In this document: in pieces, positions 21,501 through 64,000 of the stretch
How positions within the stretch are numbered: position 1 is the stretch's first letter
Layout of the letters: the number at the start of each line of letters is the position of its first letter
Assembly (NCBI GenBank): GCA_018881555.1
Contig: JACAXG010000014.1
Location: 8,931,972 to 8,995,971 of the forward strand
DNA: 64,000 bases
Origin: Amblyornis subalaris
Taxonomy: Eukaryota; Chordata; Aves; Passeriformes; Ptilonorhynchidae
Direction: 5' to 3'
Program-made: the position numbers and the translations under genes
Notes under the pieces: generated by a model
Database searches by the model: none
What the model was told of the DNA's origin: nothing
What the model saw: only the letters and a program-made list of their open reading frames with translations

Positions 21501-22860
21501 CCAACACCCCCACAAACAGAGTCTTGGTTTTCCTGATCAGTCTGGAGATGCTCCATTTTCAGCTCCAATGGCTCAAATCGGCTTGTTTCAAGCATTGCTT
21601 TAAATTTGTCATTAATGTTTGTTTTGGGGTGGAGTGGAGCAGATTCTGGACACCTCTCAGAAAACTAATTGTCAGATGTTGCTTCCTTGCCCACATGGTC
21701 TGTAGGCCTTGGCTTTGAAGCTGCCGCTGGCTTTTTGGTCTGGCTCTGCTTTTCTTGTGCAGTCAGGGCTGATTACAACAAATCCCAGATCTTGAATCAG
21801 GGCAAGTTTTAATACTGTACAGGCCTTGTTTATGTAACAGCTGCCATCCCTCAGGGATGAATCCAGGACTCGCAGCACTAAAAGCATTAGCTGCTGCCAC
21901 TGGAGCTAAAGATGTAACTCCTCTGGCTGGTAGCACCAGTACATTTATAGCCTTTAGAACAAACATTGGAGGAGACTTGTGACACACTAAAAAGTGGGTT
22001 ATGCCTACTTAAGCATTTCATCCTACCACCTTACTAAGGGAGTATGTATTCATAGGGCTACAGGTGTGAAAACACTCCTGATGCTGCCGCCAGCCCATTG
22101 CCCAGAGCTAGTCTGAGTGGCGTGTACACATCATTACTTACCAGCAGTTTTCTGCTAGCACTCATGTCCTCCCTTTAACTCTCAGACCTCCTCCAGTACT
22201 GGAAAAATAGAGGACAGAACAAGTGTAGGCAGGGCTCTGGATCCCTTGGCTTAAACAACAGTCTCTGCTCATCTTTTTGAACACATTTTGTAATGACTTT
22301 GGCATAATGGAGGTTTATGTTCTTCTTCCTCTCCAGGCACATGATGCAGAGCCTTTGGGCTTCAACATGTCAGCAGCTCAAAAACAGCTGTCCACCTCCA
22401 AAAAGCAGCTCTGTTTGCCTTCACAGCCCAGGGGCCAAAGACATGCTCACACTCAGAACAATATCAGGTCAACACCCTAAAATAAAATACAAGTGATTCA
22501 CCTTGATGCTTTAACATGGTTTAATTTTCCCCATCATTCATACTTTGTCCTTTCTGTTTATGCTGTTTAACTACACGGCTCAGTATTTATACCTCCACTC
22601 ACCCCTACATTCCAGTGTTTGGTGCAGACAAAGGTCAGTTTAATGTTCAGAGACTTACTCTAAATTGCCTCCTGGCTTCTGTCTTAAAATCCACATTTTG
22701 CTGGGACATAGCATTTATAAAGCATGAAGTGCACCTTGAGATTCTGCCCCAATAGAATGCCAGCCAATCTGAAACTGCATGATTGTGAGTCCTGGGGAAC
22801 AGACTGCAGAAAAATGCAGCAACTACATTTGTTCTTGGCTGCTGTACTATGGCAAGGTAT

Positions 22861-22878
22861 GTCTGTCTGTCTGTCTGT
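22861..22878. repeat. GTCT microsatellite
   Basis: About four and a half copies of GTCT. Short and simple. Confidence 0.85.
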
Positions 22879-24093
22879 CAGTTCCCCTGTCCCAAAATGT
22901 TGGAGCACCTGCAATGGAGCTGATTCACATTTTCTCCAGAAAGAGAGTCAGAGGTCTGCAGGATGTGTTACGATATGTGCCAGGGAGCTCTGCAGGGATT
23001 CTCTGGTACCTTAAGGGTGTCCTTGAATTGTTGCTTGCCTGGTGACACCTTTTACCTGTGCTGCTGGCTTGTGGGCTTGGAGGGAGTATTCCGGTACAGT
23101 TTTATTTCCAGACTCCCATCTCCCATCTTTACCTGAGCATTTCAGCATTTCTATCAAACTGACTCTCACAAACGTTCCTGACAGGAGAGCAAGGACTGCG
23201 GTGCAAACAGGCACTCGTTATATAAACCACTTAAATGAGACATCAGCCAAATCTGGCTGGTGGAAGGAAGATGTCAGCTGAGGACAGGGTATTTAAACGC
23301 AGCAGGGGAGAAGCTACAGCTCAGGGTTTGTTAAGGATATTTACAGCCCTTTGTGAGAGGAAATGCAGCTGTGTCCATCTCCTCCTTCACTGACTCCCCT
23401 GAGGCGGGGGCTGGACACCCTGTGTCACACTGTTTTGGGGAAGCAGGATTGCTGGCCCTCAGCCACCACCACACAGAGACACACAGCCGCAGCTTCCATC
23501 CCTTTCAGCGGGCAAAGCTTGGCTGTGAAAACCCTGGGACAAGTTCACCGTCCCTTTAGCTGGTCTGAACGGGAGCTGGAGGGGCACAGCAGGGACTTGG
23601 CAAAGGAATCATTGTCCTGCTCGAGCCCGGCTCGTTGGGAAGCGCGTCGCAGGCCTGCGGCAGCGGCTACCGGGGCACGGCCGCTGCGCACGGGAGCCGG
23701 CACTGCGGCCCCGGCTGCGGCCAAGGTTAAGCCCCAGATAAGGGCACGTTCGCACTTTCCCCGGCCGAGCAGCTGCAGATAACCGGCAGCGAGTGATGGG
23801 CTGCTGTGAGCCGCGGGCCGGCGGGGACGGGCGGCCACCGAGGCCGCCGCTCCTGCTCTGGTCGCCAGCACCGGCCGCCGCCGCTCCGCCTCTGCAAACC
23901 GGGCAGCGCCCTGCGGCAGCCCCCNCTGCCGGGAGCGCCGGCGGGGAAACGAGACCCGCCACATCCTCCCCACAGCACGGAGCCAGCCTCTCGGCTTCCC
24001 GTGAGGTGTCCGAAGAGAGCAGACCCCGCTCCTTCCCACCGCCAGTGGCTCGGTGGAAGGGCCCGTCCTTCCCGCACTTCACGGTACCGCCCA

Positions 24094-24189
24094 GCACGGC
24101 ACGGCACTGCACTGTGCTGCGTTGCACTGCGCTCCACTACCCTGCATTGCATTGCGCTGCCGCCCCGCCGAGCGGAGCGGAGCGGAGCA
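24094..24189 (+). repeat. Two adjacent pentanucleotide arrays (GCACT-like, then GAGCG)
   Basis: From 24094 to 24158 the sequence reads as 13 consecutive five-base units, most of the form GCNNT or GCACG, without loss of register. At 24170-24189 follow almost four units of GAGCG. Both arrays lie within the CpG island upstream of the ABCC5 TATA-like element. Confidence 0.75.
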
Positions 24190-24384
24190 GAGGGATGCAG
24201 TGCCCCGGCGCGATGNCGTGCCGCGAGCGGTGCCCCGGTGCGCCCGCCCCACCCGCGGAGCCGCCCCGGCGGGCGGCGAACGTTCCAGACCCCCCACGCT
24301 GCGGCAGCGGCGGCGGGACGGGGCTGGGCGGGGCGCGGAGGAGCGGGGGCGCGGCCAAACGGAGCTGGCCCGCGCGGGGCCTCG

Positions 24385-24397
24385 TGGGAAACGTAGT
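24385..24397 (-). promoter_or_regulatory. ABCC5: ZNF143/THAP11-like motif (inverted)
   Basis: The minus strand reads ACTACGTTTCCCA, one base from the ACTACANTTCCCA core known for ZNF143/THAP11 at CpG-island promoters. It forms an inverted pair with the motif at 24439-24451. Confidence 0.45.
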
Positions 24398-24438
24398 TCT
24401 CTGTGCGCAGCCAGCGGGCGTTCGGCTCTGAGGCGCGG

Positions 24439-24451
24439 ACTACATCTCCCG
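24439..24451 (+). promoter_or_regulatory. ABCC5: ZNF143/THAP11-like motif
   Basis: ACTACATCTCCCG fits the ACTACANNTCCC core. It lies about 70-80 bases upstream of the TATA-like element, where such sites usually sit relative to the start. Binding is inferred. Confidence 0.5.
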
Positions 24452-24517
24452 TGGAGCGGCAGGAAGGAGCGGCCGCTGCAGCGCCCGCCCGCAGGCGCAG
24501 TGGGGACGCCGGAACCG

Positions 24518-24524
24518 CTATAAG
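24518..24524 (+). promoter_or_regulatory. ABCC5: TATA-like element, presumed ABCC5 core promoter
   Basis: CTATAAG within an otherwise GC-rich island, about 65 bases before the first good splice donor. It would place a start near 24548. Not an exact TATA consensus, and CpG-island promoters often start at several positions. Confidence 0.4.
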
Positions 24525-24547
24525 CGGCGTTGTTTGGGTTCGCGGCC

Positions 24548-24588
24548 GTGGAGCGGAGAAGCCGCAGCGGGGCCGTCGGCGGGCGGAG
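24548..24588 (+). other. ABCC5: Presumed ABCC5 non-coding exon 1 (3' end defined, 5' end estimated)
   Basis: A strong donor, GGCGGAG followed by GTGAGC, lies at 24588/24589 near the downstream part of the island. Splicing to the acceptor at 25785/25786 gives a 5' UTR ending in the exon that carries the ABCC5 start. The start coordinate is only an estimate from the TATA-like element. Confidence 0.5.
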
Positions 24589-25785
24589 GTGAGCGGGGCT
24601 CGCACCCGGCGCGGGCGGGTGGAGACCGAGTCTTTGTGTGGTGAGGAGGCGGCCTTGCCGTCCCCTCTCCTGTCAGGAGCCCGGCCGAGCAGCCCCCTCA
24701 CCTCACCCCCAGTGAAGGGGCTGCGCGGTGCCCCGTCCCGCCTCGGCTGGAGCCGGGGGACACCTGTCCCTGGGCGGGGCGGCTCTTGTGTTTACGGCGG
24801 TGCGGCGGAGGCACGGGGAGGCCGGGGAAGAGCGGCGGCGGGCTGCCCCAGGCTGCCGGGGGGGTGTCCACCCGGGGGGGCTGTCCCGCATCCCCGCCGC
24901 AGGAGGGACGCGGAGCCCGCGGGTGCAGCATCCTCGGCCCCGCGGTGTCCGTGGCGGGGAAAGCGGCGGTGCTGCGGCGGCGGAGCCGTGGCAGTCCCGC
25001 GCACTCCGGCAGACCTGCTGGTGCAGTCTGACCAGTGCAGCGCAACCAGGCGTCTCGCATCGCCTTTAGTTAAAGGCACGTGGCAGAATGCAATAAAGCG
25101 GAGTTATAAAACGGAGTCTCGCATCGGGAGTGATTTTATCTTTGGGACGCTGATTCTCCTTCTGACCTCTAAGTGCAGTTTGATAGACTGAGTGGAAACC
25201 TGCAGCGCTGAAGGTGTGACTCATTCTTGTACATGTCTGTAGTTAATGATAGCTCAAGCCAATGGAGTAAGTGAGCAGTGCTATAGAGAAGGGATATATT
25301 TTTCTCTAGAGTGCGTGTAATGACTAATTTTATCAAGTGATCTCTCTAGAGACATTGGTTTTGCAAAACTTCGTACTGATAAGTTATTTGATATGTGCAT
25401 CTTCAGACAGTACCAAAAGATTTTGGGGGTTTGATCTTTCCAGTCAAGTTTCTCAGGGTTTCAGCTAGATGCTGTAGCTATTACTTTAATCTGTCAGATT
25501 GCATAATTGTATATCAGAGATCTAAGGGAGGAAGTATGACAGCACTCTAGTGCATTGAGGATCATTGTACTATGCGATTACCTCAGGGTATGTTTAAACT
25601 AGTTCACGAGTAGTTAGTCTTGTGTGGACTTAGAAGGTCGTGTTATTACAGTCATGTTGTAATACAGCTCTTTTACGATTGCTTACTGATTTCTATTTCA
25701 AAAATAAATTTTAAAAGTAGAAGACTAAAAGTAACTGGTGTATTGGGCACAGCATGTAATGAAGGGCAATTTAATTATTTTTCAG
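24589..25785 (+). other. ABCC5: ABCC5 intron 1
   Basis: 1.2-kb intron, GC-rich at its 5' end and AT-rich afterwards. No repeat or gene recognised. Confidence 0.5.
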
Positions 25786-25831
25786 ATACTTGAGGTGAAA
25801 ATACACGTGTAAACCCTGGCGTTTACCGAAG

Positions 25832-62743
<36,912 letters not shown>

Positions 62744-64000
62744 GTAGGATTGTAATGCATTCAGCTGCCTGTTGTGAAATTCTGTGTTGCTTGTGTTGCT
62801 GGCCTCAGCCATAGTCTGCCTTAGTACAGAGAATGTATGTTCCTGATCTTGGAAGGGCACTAATGCCTGCGCTCATTCTCACTGCAGAGTGAGTTTGTTT
62901 TATGCAGCACATATATCAGCACTGAGGGGCTGAATGGCTCCAGAGCTGGTAGGTAACAAAGCTTGCAAGCATTGCTGGAGTTACATAAGGATATTGGAAG
63001 TTTGCTGGCACTTGCAGTAAAGAGTGGAGTGTGTGAAAGGGAATTCAAAACATTATTTTACAGCAAAGGGATGGTGTTCTGGCATCCTTCATTCCAAACC
63101 CAATGGAATTCCTCTGTTTAAACACAGATAACTATTTTACTTTATCTACATGTAATTCTGTTTCATCCTAATAAGCCTACTTTTCCACAGCTGTCTTATA
63201 TAACATATTTCTATATGCTTGAAATGTGAAGGGATTGCTCTAACTGCAAACATGAGAAATGTGCTGGGCTAAACATGAGAAATGTGCCAGGCTAAATGCT
63301 TAGCAAGCTGCTCTGATTATCTGTAACCCTTTCTTTGTAACTGGGATTTGTGTGTGCAGAACTGGGCATAGGCCAATGGGGAAAATGTAGCCAGGAAAAA
63401 GCCTCCTACAGGGTCTGGTCTGAGAGGTGAAAGGCTTTTTCATTTAATGGTCCCTGTGAACTTCAGAGGCATGGATATATATATATATGTATGTGGAAAA
63501 AACGGGCTATTTAGTAGTTAATATTTGTAGAGGTTTTTTTAGCCTGTGGATTTAATCTGAAGAGAAAAAAACCAAACCTGCCCACTCCCCCATTTAAATA
63601 AATAAATCCTCTTGTGGCATCTAAGTAGAAAATTTCTGTGTGTGGAAGACTTGGTGACCACACGAGTTGACAACTGTGCCAAATATTGCAAATATTGTAT
63701 TTCTCACTGGGCTGAGATGGGTTTGTCACCATTAGGCCTTTAGGTGGTAAAACCTACAGTTGTAGGCTGTTGTTTGGGGGGTTTTAAAAGTTATGTCTAT
63801 CATTTTATGTCACTATTAAGCAACACTCTGTGATTGTTATTATTTGGATCTCTAGACAGCCATTTTATTATGAAACTGTAAAACTAGTGTTAAGCTGAAG
63901 TGAAGGGATGGGTGAGCAGTGAAACATCATTCAGGTCCTGGGCCTTACCAAGGCACAGGCTTGGCTTCTTTTATTGCGGGCTTGAGGTTGCTCTTATGAG
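62744..64000 (+). other. ABCC5: ABCC5 intron 24 (runs off the right edge)
   Basis: No coding similarity to the region after HYIK was found. Contains a 23-base duplication (AACATGAGAAATGTGC-type) at about 63248-63296 and an AT microsatellite at 63475-63489. Confidence 0.65.
63475..63489. repeat. AT microsatellite
   Basis: About seven ATs in a row. Simple. Confidence 0.8.

Larger units (their letters stand above)
7482..23600. other. Intergenic region between EIF2B5 and ABCC5; no gene supported
   Basis: About 16 kb of moderately GC-rich sequence. Open frames of 60-208 codons occur on both strands but none shows a recognisable domain, a family match, or a chain of frames joined by splice sites. 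No CR1, LTR or RNA gene was recognised. Small local duplications occur at 11549-11592 and 15516-15597, and a short CTGT run at 22861-22878. Several AT-rich blocks (about 9320-9540, 13430-13700, 17960-18190, 19780-19960) look like possible conserved non-coding sequence. In mammals the corresponding interval carries HTR3C/D/E; nothing like a Cys-loop receptor exon was seen. Confidence 0.6.
23600..25030. promoter_or_regulatory. ABCC5: CpG island over the ABCC5 promoter and non-coding exon 1
   Basis: GC-rich, CpG-dense region ending shortly after the presumed first exon. It contains inverted ZNF143-like motifs, a TATA-like element and two pentamer arrays, each listed separately. Long open frames on both strands here (up to 324 codons on the minus strand) are composition artefacts. 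Confidence 0.85.

Noticed and set aside
23727..24701. 324-codon minus-strand and overlapping plus-strand open frames near the ABCC5 promoter
   Set aside because: GC-rich, Arg/Ala/Pro low-complexity translations with no domain. They coexist in several frames, as expected for a CpG island.
24403..25191. 262-codon plus-strand open frame after the ABCC5 promoter
   Set aside because: It crosses the presumed exon 1 donor and is compositionally biased. The ABCC5 start is in exon 2.
62744..64000. Next ABCC5 exon (start of NBD2) before the right edge
   Set aside because: No frame resembling the expected continuation after HYIK with suitable splice sites was found.

Overview
The window is vertebrate nuclear DNA, almost certainly from a bird. 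Genes are split by GT-AG introns, promoters lie in CpG islands, and two fragments of the CR1 retrotransposon (typical of birds and other sauropsids) are present. About 60 isolated N bases show it is a draft assembly. Two genes stand head to head. EIF2B5 (eIF2B epsilon) runs leftward and its last exons lie off the left edge. ABCC5 (the MRP5 transporter) runs rightward and its second ATP-binding domain lies off the right edge.

Layout: 1-7181 holds EIF2B5 coding exons 1-10 and the first 26 bases of exon 11, with start codon and CpG island at about 6.8-7.5 kb. From 7.5 to 23.6 kb is intergenic sequence with no gene I can support; in mammals this interval carries the HTR3C/D/E receptor genes. From 23.6 to 25.0 kb is the ABCC5 CpG island and promoter. 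From 25,832 to 62,743 lie 23 ABCC5 coding exons (1167 codons): N-terminus, first transmembrane domain, complete first nucleotide-binding domain, linker and most of the second transmembrane domain. Every proposed junction keeps the reading frame and joins residues that match the vertebrate family.

The two genes share no pathway. eIF2B epsilon is the catalytic subunit of the exchange factor that recharges eIF2 for translation initiation. ABCC5 exports cyclic nucleotides and other organic anions.

Beyond the annotated exons, the best candidates are: (1) an exon-like segment with good splice sites in ABCC5 intron 5 that would give either a premature stop or a short isoform, followed 1.5 kb later by a convincing polyadenylation signal; (2) a 203-codon open frame antisense in ABCC5 intron 2; (3) an LTR-like insertion with two minisatellites in intron 16; (4) inverted ZNF143-like motifs and pentamer arrays in the ABCC5 promoter island. 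I see no prokaryotic-type system, no CRISPR array and no structural RNA gene.
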